64,000 nt of DNA, taken from NCBI GenBank assembly GCA_947500825.1, contig CANMTR010000002.1, positions 248,001 through 312,000 of the forward strand, read 5' to 3'. This document shows, in pieces, positions 1 to 9,280 of the stretch. The notes beneath the pieces are model-generated. The model did no database searches, was not told the DNA's origin, and saw nothing but the letters and a program-made list of their open reading frames with translations. The stretch is from an uncultured Paracoccaceae bacterium (lineage in GTDB: Bacteria > Pseudomonadota > Alphaproteobacteria > Rhodobacterales > Rhodobacteraceae). How positions within the stretch are numbered: position 1 is the first letter of the stretch; each line of letters starts with the position of its first letter. The translations under genes and the position numbers were made by a program.

Positions 1-1403
1 ATCAGCACCACCGAGAACACGGTGCCGGTGAGCTGCAGGCCGACCTGGCTGACCATCCATTCGCGCAGCGAGACGATGCTGATCGCATCGAGCGCGAAGA
101 GCACGACGAAGGCCACGATGAGCAGGCGCACCACGAACAGCGCTCGGGGAACGAAGCGGTTGAGGCGCCCCTCCAGGAGCGGCAGGCGCTGGTTGACGTG
201 GGGCGGCACGCGCACGCCGCTCCGCATCAGGCGGCTGAGGAAGGTCGATAGCGCGATCCCCGCGAGCACCACCAGCACCACCTGCCCCGAGGTGATGAGC
301 GTGCGGAACACCAGCCGCGGCGGGCTGGCCAGCACCACAGCGAACATCCCCAGCAGGTAGGCCAGGACCGGCCAGTGCCAGCGCCGCGCCGCCCAGGCGA
401 GCCAGCCGCCGCCGCCCCCGCCGGTGATCCCTGTCTCGCCTGTCATCCAGTCGGCCAGCCGGCGGCGGTTGCGCAACACCAGAATCGCGGCGGCCAGCAC
501 CACCGTCAGCGCGATCAGCGCCGAGACGGCCGACCCCGTCAGGGTCGAGACCTGCGCGCTCACGATCGGCACGACCAGAAGCTGGCCGTAGCCCACGAGG
601 CTGACGATCACGGTGACCCAGCGCGTCAGGTTGCGCGCGACGCCGTCCGACATGGGCAGCGGCCGCAGCCCCGAGGCGGAGGGAGACAGGACCATCCGCA
701 CGCCGACCTTGACGATCTCCACGATCAGGAACGCGTTGAGATAGAGCGTCTGCCGGATGCCGATCTCGCCGAAATCACCCAGCGCCAGCAGCGCCAGCAG
801 GTAGCCCGCCGCCCAGGCGACGACGACGATCATCAGGTCGATCACCGCCGAGAGGAGCCACAGGGCGGCGCGCAACGCGCCGGGCCCCTCTCGCGCGGTC
901 CGGCCCAGGCGGGCATAAAGGGCCATCGCCGCGCCCCGCAGGAGCAGGAACGACGCCACGGTGCCCACGATCACGAGGACGAGCTCGCCCACCGTGTCCA
1001 TGATCACCGCCAGGCTCAGGCCCTCGAGCCCGTCGAACAGCGCCGGCGCGGCCGTCGCCCTGTCCCACAGGGACGTGGCCCGCTCGGCGATCCCCTCGGC
1101 CGCGTCCTGGGTCAGGAACGCCACCCGGCGGCCGAACGACATCGCCTCGTTGGCCGCCGCCGGCACGCCGGTGGCCTCCGCCGCCTCGTCGAGGGCCGAT
1201 GCGCCGGCCTCGCCCGTGGCGCGCAGCCGCTCCACCAGGTCGGCGCGGGCGGCGTCGTCCTCGATCACGTCGATCAGCAGGTCCACGTCCGAGCGGGGCG
1301 CGTCCGTCCCCGGTCCGCCCGCCTCCTGGGCCGGGACGGGCGCGCCGAGGAAAGTGAACAGGAGGGCGAGAAGCGGCAGCAGCCGCCCGGGGAGTGTCGT
1401 CAT
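1..1403 (-). CDS. MscS-superfamily mechanosensitive channel, long form (partial at left edge)
   Basis: The start ATG is at 1403 and the frame stays open to base 1, so about 467 codons of the N-terminal part are visible and the C-terminus lies outside. A signal peptide (about residues 1-25, ending near PVPAQ) is followed by an acidic Asp/Ala-rich periplasmic stretch to about residue 115 and then a series of hydrophobic helices, with a glycine-run linker between two groups of helices. This is the plan of the large multi-helix MscS relatives such as YbiO, which open under membrane tension and release solutes. The pore helix and cytoplasmic beta domain that define the family would lie beyond the edge, so the call rests on topology and general resemblance. 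tspO starts upstream after 13 bases. Confidence 0.65.
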   Translation of the reverse strand, partial: MTTLPGRLLPLLALLFTFLGAPVPAQEAGGPGTDAPRSDVDLLIDVIEDDAARADLVERLRATGEAGASALDEAAEATGVPAAANEAMSFGRRVAFLTQDAAEGIAERATSLWDRATAAPALFDGLEGLSLAVIMDTVGELVLVIVGTVASFLLLRGAAMALYARLGRTAREGPGALRAALWLLSAVIDLMIVVVAWAAGYLLALLALGDFGEIGIRQTLYLNAFLIVEIVKVGVRMVLSPSASGLRPLPMSDGVARNLTRWVTVIVSLVGYGQLLVVPIVSAQVSTLTGSAVSALIALTVVLAAAILVLRNRRRLADWMTGETGITGGGGGGWLAWAARRWHWPVLAYLLGMFAVVLASPPRLVFRTLITSGQVVLVVLAGIALSTFLSRLMRSGVRVPPHVNQRLPLLEGRLNRFVPRALFVVRLLIVAFVVLFALDAISIVSLREWMVSQVGLQLTGTVFSVVL

Positions 1404-1416
1404 GGGGAGGTGTCCG

Positions 1417-1884
1417 TCAGGTGGCGATGGAGCGGCCGCGGTTCATCTGCCACACGGCCGCGTTGAGCGCGAAGGCGATGGTGACCCAGAGCAGATAGGG
1501 CACGAAGAGCAGGCCCGCGATCAGGTCGAGCTGCAGGAACTGCCACAGGGTGGCGAGCACCGCGATCCACAGGATGCCGATCACCACGAGCCCCGCCTTC
1601 ATGCGGTGCAACCCGAAGAAGACCGGCGTCCAGAGCGTGTTGAACGCGATCTGCACCGCGAAGGCGGCCATGGCATGGCCGCTCGCATCCAGCGGCGCGG
1701 CCCGCGCCGCCGCCACGGCGATGCCGACGTAGAGCGCCGTCCACACCACCGGGAAGGCCCAGTTGGGCGGTGTCCAAGACGGCTTCGAGAGGCTCTCGTA
1801 CCACGATCCGGGCTGGAACATTGCCCCCGTCGCGGCCGCGCCGCAGCAGGCCAGCAGAAAGATGAGAACGAGGGACCAATCCAT
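1417..1884 (-). CDS. tspO: TspO/MBR family tryptophan-rich membrane protein
   Basis: At 155 residues this is the usual length for TspO, a five-helix membrane protein that binds porphyrins and related ligands and in Rhodobacter modulates pigment and stress gene expression. The tryptophan-rich family signature is visible as SWTPPNWAFPVVWTALY around residues 35-52, and WTPVFFGLHRMKAGL follows around 84-98. The ATG at 1884 follows the divergent zapE promoter region. It is probably cotranscribed with the downstream MscS-like gene (13-base gap). Binding of tetrapyrroles is family knowledge; nothing here shows the ligand. A second, more distant TspO-related gene sits at 48299. Confidence 0.9.
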   Translation of the reverse strand: MDWSLVLIFLLACCGAAATGAMFQPGSWYESLSKPSWTPPNWAFPVVWTALYVGIAVAAARAAPLDASGHAMAAFAVQIAFNTLWTPVFFGLHRMKAGLVVIGILWIAVLATLWQFLQLDLIAGLLFVPYLLWVTIAFALNAAVWQMNRGRSIAT

Positions 1885-1920
1885 GCGCGGCAGATAACAC
1901 GCGCCTCCCCCGGGTCCAGC

Positions 1921-1960
1921 CCCGCTCGAGAGATCGGCTTTCGCTCGCCGCGCGAGCGGG
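1921..1960. promoter_or_regulatory. Inverted repeat between divergent tspO and zapE
   Basis: CCCGCTCG at 1921-1928 is the exact inverse complement of CGAGCGGG at 1953-1960, with 24 bases between the arms. It lies in the 89-base gap between the divergent tspO and zapE start codons. It could be an operator or a weak hairpin in the zapE leader. No regulator can be assigned. Confidence 0.3.
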
Positions 1961-1973
1961 ATAATCGGACCGC

Positions 1974-3062
1974 ATGAAGCCCTTCGAAGACATCTACGAA
2001 ACGCAGGTTGCCGCGGGCCGGATCGAGGACGACACCGCCCAGCGCGCCGTCCTGCCGCGATTCGACCGCCTCGCCCGGGCCCTGTCCGAGCCCCCCGCCC
2101 GGCGCGGCCTGCTTAGGCGCCGCGCGCCCCCCGAGGCCGAGACCGGCCTTTACCTCTGGGGCGGCGTGGGACGCGGCAAGTCGATGCTGATGGACCTGTT
2201 CCACGGCGAGGTGGAGGTGGCCGGAGGGGCCAAGCGGCGAGTGCATTTCCACGCCTTCATGCAGGAGGTCCATGCCGGGATCGGCCGGGCGCGCAAGCGC
2301 GGCGTGGACGATGCGATCAAGCCGGTGGCCGACGAGATCGCCGCCGACCTGCGCCTCCTGTGCTTCGACGAGATGCAGATCGGCGACATCACCGACGCGA
2401 TGATCGTGGGCCGCCTGTTCGAGCGTCTGTTCGAGGGGGGCGTCACGGTCGTGGCGACCTCCAACCGCCCGCCGCGCGACCTCTACAAGGACGGGCTCAA
2501 CCGCAACCTCTTCGTGCCCTTCATCGAGCTTCTGGAAGAACGGATGGAGGTGGTGGAGCTGGCCTCGGAGCGGGACTGGCGCCAGGACCGGATCGCGGGC
2601 TCGGACATCTACTTCACCCCCGCCGACGGTGCCGCGCGCGAGGCGATCGACGCCCTGTGGTCCCGCCTCGTGGGCGAGGCCGAGCCCGAGCCCCTGCGCG
2701 TCGAGGTCTCCGGCCGGCAGGTGGAGGTGCCCCGCTACGCCAGCGGCGTCGCGCGCGCGGGCTTCTGGGACCTGTGCGGCAAGCCCCTCGGCGCGGCCGA
2801 CTACCTGGCGCTGGCCGAGCGCGTCCGGATGCTGATCCTGGAGAACGTGCCCCGGCTGGGGTCGGAGAACTACAACGAGGCCAAGCGGTTCGTCACCCTG
2901 GTGGACGCCCTCTACGAGGCGCGCGTGCGGCTTGTCATGTCGGCCGCCGACGTTCCCGAAAACCTCTATGCCGAGGGCACGGGCTCGTTCGAGTTCGAGC
3001 GCACCGCCTCGCGCCTGCGCGAGATGCAGTCCGAGGGCTGGGGCGCGGCGCCGGAGGCCTGA
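1974..3062 (+). CDS. zapE: Cell division protein ZapE (AFG1-like ATPase)
   Basis: A 362-residue AAA-type ATPase of the AFG1/ZapE family, which in E. coli destabilises FtsZ polymers at late constriction and in mitochondria helps clear misassembled respiratory subunits. The Walker A motif GGVGRGKS is at about residues 62-69, the Walker B segment LLCFDEMQIGD at about 128-138 and the sensor-like ATSNRPP at about 161-167. The length fits the family. The ATG at 1974 follows a short leader; the first residues MKPFEDIYE resemble other alphaproteobacterial ZapE starts. It converges with folC, with a GC hairpin between them. In related genomes it often neighbours TCA-cycle genes; that is not the case here. 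Confidence 0.93.
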   Translation: MKPFEDIYETQVAAGRIEDDTAQRAVLPRFDRLARALSEPPARRGLLRRRAPPEAETGLYLWGGVGRGKSMLMDLFHGEVEVAGGAKRRVHFHAFMQEVHAGIGRARKRGVDDAIKPVADEIAADLRLLCFDEMQIGDITDAMIVGRLFERLFEGGVTVVATSNRPPRDLYKDGLNRNLFVPFIELLEERMEVVELASERDWRQDRIAGSDIYFTPADGAAREAIDALWSRLVGEAEPEPLRVEVSGRQVEVPRYASGVARAGFWDLCGKPLGAADYLALAERVRMLILENVPRLGSENYNEAKRFVTLVDALYEARVRLVMSAADVPENLYAEGTGSFEFERTASRLREMQSEGWGAAPEA

Positions 3063-3078
3063 ACGCCCGCCCGTTTTC

Positions 3079-3093
3079 GGCCGGTCGCCGGCC
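3079..3093. terminator. GC hairpin between convergent zapE and folC
   Basis: GGCCGG, loop TCG, CCGGCC makes a perfect six-pair stem in the 57-base gap between the two converging stop codons. There is no T tract after it on either strand, so it may only assist termination. Confidence 0.35.
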
Positions 3094-3119
3094 TATCCCG
3101 GAGCGCGAGGAAGGCCGGG

Positions 3120-4385
3120 TCAGCCGTTCTCGCGCAGGACGTGGCCGGCGAGGTAGAGCGATCCGCAGACGAGGATGCGGGCATGGGGGGCCGCGGCGGC
3201 GATGGCCGCGACGGCCGTGGCCACGTCTCGCGCGGTGCCGGCGGCGTGCCCCGCCCCGGCGGCGATGCGGGCGGTCTCGGCCGGGGCGAGCGTGGCCGCC
3301 TCGCCCGGGACCGCGACCGCGCTCAGGCTCTCGGCATGGGGGGCGAGCGGGCGCAGGAAGCCGGCCACGTCCTTGGTGTCGAGCATGCCGCAGACCAGGT
3401 GTGTGGGCCGGGCCGGCATGGCCGCCAGCGCGGCGGCCAGCGCCAGGCCCGCGGCGGGGTTGTGGCCGCCGTCGAGCAGGATCTCGGCCTCCGGCGCGGC
3501 GCGGACTAGGGGGCCCTCGCGCAGGCGCTGCAGGCGCGCCGGCCAGACCGCGCCCGTCATCGCCGCCGCGCAGGCGGCCTCGTCCGCGCCCAGGTGGCGC
3601 AGGGCGGCGAGAGTCGCGCCCGCGTTGGCGACCTGGTGGGGCCCCGGAAGGACGGGCGGCGGCAGGTCGAGAAGGCCCGCCTCGTCCTGGAACACCAGGC
3701 GCCCGCGCTCGAACCAGACGTGCCAGTGCTGGCCATGGACGAGGAGCGGGGCGCCGAGACGCTCGGCGCGCGCCTCGATCACCTCGAGCGCCGCGTCCTC
3801 CTGGGGGCCGACGACGCACGGGACCCCGCGCTTGAGGATGCCCGCCTTCTCGCCCGCGATCAGCTCCAGCGTGTCGCCGAGGAACGCCTGGTGGTCGAGC
3901 GCCACGGGGGTGATCACGCACAGCTCGGGCACCACCACGTTGGTGGCGTCGAGCCGCCCGCCCAGACCCACCTCCAGGAGCGTGTGTCCGGCCGGCGAGC
4001 GGGAGAAGGCCAGCATCGCCGCCGCCGTCGTGACCTCGAAGAAGGTGATGGGCGCGCCGCCGTTCGCGGCCTCGACCTCGTCGAGGAGGTCCGACAGGGC
4101 CTCCTCCCCGATCAACTCGCCCGCAACCCGGATGCGCTCGTGGAAGCGGGCGAGATGGGGCGAGGTATAGGCGTGGACGCGCGCGCCTCGCGCCTCGAGC
4201 CCCGCGCGGAGCATGGCCAGGGTCGATCCCTTGCCGTTGGTGCCCGCCGCGTGGATCACCGGGAACAGGCGGTCCTGCGGATCGCCCAGCGCCGACAGGA
4301 GCCGCTCCATCCGGTCGAGCGACAGGTCGATCACCTTCGGGTGGAGGCGCATGAGGCGCTCCAGGATCGCGTCGGACCCGCTCAT
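3120..4385 (-). CDS. folC: Bifunctional dihydrofolate synthase / folylpolyglutamate synthase
   Basis: This 421-residue protein is a Mur-ligase-type ATP-dependent enzyme that adds L-glutamate to dihydropteroate and then to tetrahydrofolates, giving the retained polyglutamylated cofactors. The P-loop GTNGKGST is at about residues 48-55. Further family blocks include FFEVTTAAAMLAF (about 119-131), LEVGLGGRLDATNVV (about 136-150) and LLDGGHNPAAG in the C-terminal glutamate ligase domain. It starts 10 bases after the accD stop, an accD-folC pairing common in alphaproteobacteria, so the two are likely cotranscribed leftward. The ATG at 4385 gives the standard length. Confidence 0.95.
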   Translation of the reverse strand: MSGSDAILERLMRLHPKVIDLSLDRMERLLSALGDPQDRLFPVIHAAGTNGKGSTLAMLRAGLEARGARVHAYTSPHLARFHERIRVAGELIGEEALSDLLDEVEAANGGAPITFFEVTTAAAMLAFSRSPAGHTLLEVGLGGRLDATNVVVPELCVITPVALDHQAFLGDTLELIAGEKAGILKRGVPCVVGPQEDAALEVIEARAERLGAPLLVHGQHWHVWFERGRLVFQDEAGLLDLPPPVLPGPHQVANAGATLAALRHLGADEAACAAAMTGAVWPARLQRLREGPLVRAAPEAEILLDGGHNPAAGLALAAALAAMPARPTHLVCGMLDTKDVAGFLRPLAPHAESLSAVAVPGEAATLAPAETARIAAGAGHAAGTARDVATAVAAIAAAAPHARILVCGSLYLAGHVLRENG

Positions 4386-4395
4386 GCCGGCGCGC

Positions 4396-5331
4396 TCACC
4401 GGGTCGCGGCAGGGGGCGGATGGACCGCCGAGGCCCCGTCCGAGGACAGCCCCGGCGCGGGCAGGTCGCCGCGCACGGCCGCCGGCATGCCGAGGAGCAT
4501 CCGCAGGATCGTGACCAGCTCCTCCTTCATCTGGCGCCGGTCGGTGACGCGGTCGAGCATGCCGTGGTCCAGGAGGTACTCGGCCCGCTGGAAACCCTCG
4601 GGGAGCTTCTCGCGGATCGTCTGCTCGATCACGCGCGGGCCCGCGAAGCAGATGAGCGACCCCGGCTCGGCGATCTGCACGTCGCCCAGCATCGCGTAGG
4701 AGGCGGTGACGCCCCCGGTGGTGGGGTGGGTCAGCACCACGATGTAGGGAAGGCCCGCCTCCTTGAGCATCTCCACCGCGACGGTGGTGCGCGGCATCTG
4801 CATCAGGCTCAGGATGCCCTCCTGCATCCGCGCGCCCCCCGCGGCGGAGAACAGGATCAGCGGGCGGCGAAGCTCCACCGCGCGGCGCGCGGCGGCCAGG
4901 ATCGCGTTGCCCACGTACATCCCCATGGAGCCGGCCATGAAGGTGAAGTCCTGCGCCGCGGCGACGACCGGAACGCCGCCCGCCTCGCCCTCGGCCACCA
5001 GCATCGCCTCGCGCTCGCCGGTGGCGCGCTGGGCGGCGCGCAGGCGGTCGGGATACTTCTTCTGGTCGCGGAACTGCAGCGGGTCCTGGACGGGCTGTTC
5101 CACGGGCACCTCGGCGAAGGCGCCGCCGTCGAACAGGGCGGCCAGGCGGTCGCGCGGGACGATGTTCATGTGGTGCCCGCAGGTGGAGCAGACGTTGAGG
5201 TTCTCGGCCAGGTCGCGGTGGAACAGCATCGAGCCGCACTCGTCGCACTTGGTCCAGAGGTTCTCGGGCACCTCGCGCCGGCTGAAGAGCGAGTTGATCT
5301 TCGGGCGGACGTAGTTGGAGATCCAGTTCAT
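4396..5331 (-). CDS. accD: Acetyl-CoA carboxylase carboxyltransferase subunit beta
   Basis: AccD with AccA forms the carboxyltransferase that moves CO2 from biotin to acetyl-CoA, making malonyl-CoA for fatty acid synthesis in the cytoplasm. The N-terminal zinc ribbon is visible as CDECGS at about residues 29-34 and CSTCGH at about 48-53. The crotonase-like fold follows, with [22 protein letters not shown] and [17 protein letters not shown]. The 311-residue length is normal, with a low-complexity Pro/Ala tail over the last 25 residues that is probably dispensable. The ATG at 5331 matches the usual [11 protein letters not shown] start. folC follows after 10 bases. Confidence 0.96.
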   Translation of the reverse strand: MNWISNYVRPKINSLFSRREVPENLWTKCDECGSMLFHRDLAENLNVCSTCGHHMNIVPRDRLAALFDGGAFAEVPVEQPVQDPLQFRDQKKYPDRLRAAQRATGEREAMLVAEGEAGGVPVVAAAQDFTFMAGSMGMYVGNAILAAARRAVELRRPLILFSAAGGARMQEGILSLMQMPRTTVAVEMLKEAGLPYIVVLTHPTTGGVTASYAMLGDVQIAEPGSLICFAGPRVIEQTIREKLPEGFQRAEYLLDHGMLDRVTDRRQMKEELVTILRMLLGMPAAVRGDLPAPGLSSDGASAVHPPPAATR

Positions 5332-5390
5332 GGGCGGCGTCCGGGTGTTGTGTCGCCGCGAGGCCTACGGCGCGGGCGCGCGGATTGCAA

Positions 5391-6284
5391 TCAGCCCGCC
5401 CGGCCCAGCCGCCAGCGCAGCAGCGCCCAGACCAGCGCCAGCGTCACGAGGTCGGCCAGGATCAGAGGCGCGGTCACCGCCACCTCGTCGACGGTGTAGG
5501 GCGTGACGTAGAGCGCGAGGCCGGTGATCGAGCCCTTCGTCCCCACGCCCAGGATCGCCACGCAGTTGTTGGCGAAGTGCAGCCCCCAGGCCGCGCCCAG
5601 GCTGCCGGTCGCGCGCACCAGGTCCGCCGCCGCGAGCCCGAACAGCGTGGCCGAGGCGACCACCGCCCAGGCGTTGGCCCCCATGGTCAGCGGGTCGAAG
5701 TGCAGCACCCCGAACAGGAGCGCGGGCAGGACCAGCCAGGCCAGGGGATGGGCGAAGCGTGCCGCGAGCTGCTGGAGCAGGTAGCCGCGGAAGATCGCCT
5801 CCTCCGCCCCGGTCTGGACCAGCACCAGCAGAAGGCCCAGCGGCAAAAGCTGCAGCCACAGGCCGGGCGCGAGGTTGCGCTCCGCCTCGAAGCCGGTGGA
5901 CCACAGGAGCATGGAAAGACCGTAGAGGGCAGCCACGAGCCCCGCCGCGGCGGCGAAGTGGCGGACCGTGCGCGCCCCCGGCCCGATCAGGCTGCCCGGC
6001 CCCCGGCCGTGGAGGAGCCGCGCGGCCACGACCGGGGCCGCCGCCATGGCCACGAAGCTCGCCAGCAGCAGGAGCGTGCCCGTGGGCGTCGCCGGCTCCG
6101 TGATCTGGCGCAAAAGCGCGCCGGCCCGCTCGCGCCCCAGCGCCACCACCAGCCCTCCCGCCATGGCGGCGGAGACGAGCAGGATCGTGGCGAGCATGAC
6201 CGCCACGCCCAGCGCCAGCCGCCAGATCGCGGGGCGCGCGCGGGCGGGGGCGACGTAGCGCTCGAAGGCGGGGGGAAACGGCAT
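5391..6284 (-). CDS. CPBP family intramembrane glutamic endopeptidase
   Basis: About 297 residues with some eight hydrophobic helices. The CPBP (Rce1/Abi type) protease signature is present: [13 protein letters not shown] for motif 1 (EExxxR), and [12 protein letters not shown] supplying a later catalytic His; the FANNC segment near the C-terminus gives the third conserved position. Relatives cleave CAAX-type or bacteriocin-related peptides, but most bacterial members have no known substrate. I chose the ATG at 6284 because AGGAG sits just upstream; a longer frame to 6452 would enter the ilvD promoter. It is divergent from ilvD. Confidence 0.85.
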   Translation of the reverse strand: MPFPPAFERYVAPARARPAIWRLALGVAVMLATILLVSAAMAGGLVVALGRERAGALLRQITEPATPTGTLLLLASFVAMAAAPVVAARLLHGRGPGSLIGPGARTVRHFAAAAGLVAALYGLSMLLWSTGFEAERNLAPGLWLQLLPLGLLLVLVQTGAEEAIFRGYLLQQLAARFAHPLAWLVLPALLFGVLHFDPLTMGANAWAVVASATLFGLAAADLVRATGSLGAAWGLHFANNCVAILGVGTKGSITGLALYVTPYTVDEVAVTAPLILADLVTLALVWALLRWRLGRAG

Positions 6285-6342
6285 CGCGGGCTCCTGCTCT
6301 GCGCTGCCCAGATGGGCCGGGGAACGGCCTTGTCGAACGGTC

Positions 6343-6371
6343 TTGTCGAGCGGGGGACGCTCTTCTATGCC
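6343..6371 (+). promoter_or_regulatory. Candidate sigma-70 type promoter for ilvD
   Basis: TTGTCG (6343-6348), 17 bases, then TATGCC (6366-6371), ending 31 bases before the ilvD ATG. The octamer CTTGTCGA occurs twice, at 6329-6336 and 6342-6349, which may be a regulator half-site. Match to consensus is partial (4/6 and 3/6). Confidence 0.3.
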
Positions 6372-6402
6372 GATCCCTGAACGGAACCGGAGGAAAAGCG
6401 CC

Positions 6403-8166
6403 ATGCTGAAGGGCAAACCGGACAAGTCCAGGCTGCCGAGCCGGCACGTCACCGAAGGCCCCGCGCGGGCGCCGCATCGCTCCTACTACTACGCGATGGG
6501 CCTGACCGAGGGCGAGATCGCCCAGCCCTTCGTCGGCGTCGCCACCTGCTGGAACGAGGCCGCGCCGTGCAACATCGCGCTCTCGCGTCAGGCCCAGGCG
6601 GTCAAGCTCGGGGTCAAGGCCGCCTCCGGCACGCCGCGCGAGTTCACCACCATCACCGTCACCGACGGCATCGCCATGGGCCACGAGGGGATGCGCTCGA
6701 GCCTCGCCTCCCGCGAGGCCATCGCCGACACGGTGGAGCTGACCATGCGCGGCCACGGCTACGACGCGCTCGTCGGGCTCGCGGGCTGCGACAAGTCCCT
6801 GCCCGGCATGATGATGGCCATGGTGCGGCTCAACGTGCCGTCGGTGTTCATCTACGGCGGCTCGATCCTGCCCGGCAAGGTGCCCGCGGGCTCCGACGTG
6901 CCGGAGGATTTCGCCACCCGCGACCTGACGGTGCAGGACATGTTCGAGGCCGTGGGCCGGCACCAGAACGGCACCCTGTCGGACGCGGCGCTCGCGATCC
7001 TGGAACGCTCCGCCTGTCCCTCGGCGGGCGCTTGCGGCGGCCAGTTCACCGCCAACACCATGGCCTGCGTGTCCGAGGCGATCGGGCTGGCGCTGATGAA
7101 CTCGTCCGGCGCGCCCGCCCCCTACGAGAGCCGCGACCAGTACGCCACGGCGAGCGGAGACGCGGTCATGCACCTGCTGGAGCAGGACATCCGGGCCCGC
7201 GACGTGGTGACGCGCAAATCGCTGGAGAACGCGGCGCGGGTCGTGGCCTGCACCGGCGGCTCCACCAATGCGGGGCTCCACCTGCCGGCCATCGCCCACG
7301 AGGCGGGGATCGACTTCACGCTCCAAGACGTTTGCGAAATCTTCCGCGACACGCCCTACTTCGTCGATCTCAAGCCGGGCGGACAGTTCGTCGCCAAGGA
7401 CCTCTACGACGCCGGCGGCATCCCGGTGGTGATGAAGGAGCTGCGCCGCGCGGGCCTCATCCACGAGGATTGCATGACCGCGAGCGGCCGCGCCATCGGC
7501 GAGGAGCTCGACCGCGTCGACCGCAGCCCCGACGGCCGTGTCATCCACCCCGTCGACACCCCCATCACGAAGACCGGCGGCGTCGTCGGCCTTACCGGCA
7601 ACCTCGCCCCCGAGGGCGCCATCGTGAAGGTCGCGGGCATGGCCGCCGAGGAGCAGTCCTTCACCGGCCCCGCGCGCGTCTTCGAGAGCGAGGAGGAGGC
7701 GTTCGAGGCCGTGAAGTCCCGTGCCTACGAGGAGGGCGAGGTGCTCGTCATCCGCAACGAGGGGCCGGCGGGCGGCCCCGGCATGCGCGAGATGCTGGCC
7801 ACCACCGCCGCCCTGTCGGGCCAGGGCATGGGCAAGAAGGTGGCGCTGATCACCGACGGGCGCTTCTCGGGCGCGACGCGCGGCTTCTGCGTGGGCCATG
7901 TGGGCCCCGAGGCCGCCCAGGGCGGGCCGATCGCGCTGGTGGCCGATGGCGACGTCATCACCCTCGACGCGGTGAAGGGCGAGATCTCGGTCGACATCGC
8001 CGAGGACGAGATGGAGCGCCGCCGGGCGGCCTGGTCGGGCGCGCGGCCCACCAACTACGCCTCCGGTGCGCTGTGGAAATACGCCCAGCTCGTCGGGGCG
8101 ACCTATCTCGGCGCCGTCACCCATCCCGGCGCGCGCGAGGAGACGCACGTCTATATGGACCTCTGA
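6403..8166 (+). CDS. ilvD: Dihydroxy-acid dehydratase
   Basis: IlvD is the iron-sulfur enzyme that dehydrates 2,3-dihydroxy-3-methyl acids to the 2-keto acids in valine, leucine and isoleucine synthesis. At 587 residues it has the candidate cluster cysteines in [12 protein letters not shown] (Cys49), [11 protein letters not shown] (Cys129) and [17 protein letters not shown] (Cys205/Cys211), plus the C-terminal [12 protein letters not shown] block. The ATG at 6403 has GGAGG at 6389-6393 at good spacing; an in-frame upstream ATG at 6343 would overlap the predicted promoter and adds non-conserved residues. It is monocistronic here, with no other ilv genes nearby, and is followed by a strong hairpin. 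Confidence 0.97.
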   Translation: MLKGKPDKSRLPSRHVTEGPARAPHRSYYYAMGLTEGEIAQPFVGVATCWNEAAPCNIALSRQAQAVKLGVKAASGTPREFTTITVTDGIAMGHEGMRSSLASREAIADTVELTMRGHGYDALVGLAGCDKSLPGMMMAMVRLNVPSVFIYGGSILPGKVPAGSDVPEDFATRDLTVQDMFEAVGRHQNGTLSDAALAILERSACPSAGACGGQFTANTMACVSEAIGLALMNSSGAPAPYESRDQYATASGDAVMHLLEQDIRARDVVTRKSLENAARVVACTGGSTNAGLHLPAIAHEAGIDFTLQDVCEIFRDTPYFVDLKPGGQFVAKDLYDAGGIPVVMKELRRAGLIHEDCMTASGRAIGEELDRVDRSPDGRVIHPVDTPITKTGGVVGLTGNLAPEGAIVKVAGMAAEEQSFTGPARVFESEEEAFEAVKSRAYEEGEVLVIRNEGPAGGPGMREMLATTAALSGQGMGKKVALITDGRFSGATRGFCVGHVGPEAAQGGPIALVADGDVITLDAVKGEISVDIAEDEMERRRAAWSGARPTNYASGALWKYAQLVGATYLGAVTHPGAREETHVYMDL

Positions 8167-8173
8167 GGCTCCG

Positions 8174-8195
8174 GGGAGCGCCGCCCGGCGCTCCC
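8174..8195 (+). terminator. Strong GC hairpin after ilvD
   Basis: GGGAGCGCCG (8174-8183), CC, CGGCGCTCCC (8186-8195) is a perfect ten-pair inverted repeat eight bases after the ilvD stop. A second palindrome CCCCGCGCGGGG follows at 8199-8210. No T run follows, so it is a likely but not classical terminator. Confidence 0.5.
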
Positions 8196-8321
8196 GCGCC
8201 CCGCGCGGGGAAACGATCCGCCCCGGCGGCCCCCCTTTGTCCGAAACGTGTTTCCTTTTGGGCGACATTGGGCGGCGGCACCAAAAATTCGTGCGCTCCT
8301 GAACCAAATCCCGCCACTTTC

Positions 8322-8363
8322 ATCGTGCATGTTTCCGGAACAACGGAACTCATGGGGCACGAT
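8322..8363 (+). promoter_or_regulatory. Operator-like inverted repeats before the LysR gene
   Basis: ATCGTGC at 8322-8328 and GCACGAT at 8357-8363 are exact inverted arms, and between them lies the perfect palindrome TTCCGGAA at 8333-8340. The whole element ends 8 bases before the LysR start codon, a place where LysR proteins often bind to control themselves. The upstream 8196-8321 is otherwise non-coding and AT-richer around 8290-8320. Confidence 0.35.
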
Positions 8364-8371
8364 AGGTTCAG

Positions 8372-9277
8372 ATGGATAGACTGACGGAGATGGAGGCCTT
8401 CGCCACGGTCGTGGACCAGGGCGGCTTCACCGACGCGGCCAAGAAGCTGGGGATCTCGAAATCGGCGGTGTCCAAGCACGTCTCGTCGCTCGAGGCGCGG
8501 CTGGGCGCACGGCTTCTCAACCGCACCACCCGCCGCGTCAGCCCCACCGAGATCGGGCTGGCCTACTACGACCGCGCGCGCCGGGTCCTCAACGACGCGG
8601 GCGAGGCCGACAGCCTGGTCACGGCCATGCAGTCGGCCCCCTCGGGCCTCCTGCGGATCAGCGTGGCCACCGATTTCGGGGTCAACCTGCTCTCGCCGGT
8701 GATCGGGGAGTTCCTGCGCGAATACCCCGACATCACCATCAACATGATCCTCAACAACCGCTTCGTGGAGCTGATCTCCGAAGGGTTCGACATGGCGATC
8801 CGCCTGGGCGACCTGGAGGATTCCACCCTGCGCGCCCGCAAGCTGTGCGACACCTCGAAGCGCATGATCGGGTCGCCCTCCTACTTCCAGCAGTTCGGCC
8901 GCCCGCAGAAGATCGACGACCTCAACGAGCACAAGCTCCTGCACTATTCCAGCCAGGCCAACGGCGCGGTATGGAAGCTGACCGCGCCCTCGGGAGAGAA
9001 GCGCCAGGTCCGCACCAGCGGGTGGCTCTCGGTGAACGACGGCCAGTCGCTCCTCAACGCCGCCGTCTCGGGGCTCGGCATCGCCTACCTGCCCTCGTTC
9101 CTCTACTCGGACGCGATGAAGGCCGGACAGGTGGAGGAGGCCATTCCCGGCCTGCCGGTGGAGCATCAGGGGGTCTACGCCGTCTATCCGCCGGGCCGGT
9201 TCACCCAGCCCAAGGTGCGCGCCTTCATCGACTTCCTGGCCCACCGCTTCGCCGACAGCGGGCCCGACATCTGGTAG
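8372..9277 (+). CDS. LysR-family transcriptional regulator
   Basis: A 301-residue LysR regulator. The N-terminal winged helix-turn-helix is clear: FTDAAKKLGISKSAVSKHVS at about residues 18-37 followed by LEARLGARLLNRTTRRVSPT. The periplasmic-binding-like effector domain begins near residue 90 (SGLLRISVATDFGVNLLSP). The NRTTRRV block and the PRSF-like organisation resemble the AaeR/DsdC-type branch, for which effectors are varied. No divergent target gene sits beside it (ilvD is upstream and co-oriented), so the regulon cannot be inferred; autoregulation through the inverted repeats at 8322-8363 is plausible. It ends three bases from the convergent OmpA-family gene. Confidence 0.92.
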   Translation: MDRLTEMEAFATVVDQGGFTDAAKKLGISKSAVSKHVSSLEARLGARLLNRTTRRVSPTEIGLAYYDRARRVLNDAGEADSLVTAMQSAPSGLLRISVATDFGVNLLSPVIGEFLREYPDITINMILNNRFVELISEGFDMAIRLGDLEDSTLRARKLCDTSKRMIGSPSYFQQFGRPQKIDDLNEHKLLHYSSQANGAVWKLTAPSGEKRQVRTSGWLSVNDGQSLLNAAVSGLGIAYLPSFLYSDAMKAGQVEEAIPGLPVEHQGVYAVYPPGRFTQPKVRAFIDFLAHRFADSGPDIW

Positions 9278-9280
9278 GGC

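Noticed and set aside
5365-8307. Very long minus-strand open frame over CPBP and ilvD
   Set aside because: It is antisense to ilvD and reads low-complexity Ala/Arg/Gly sequence. The CPBP frame and ilvD explain the region.
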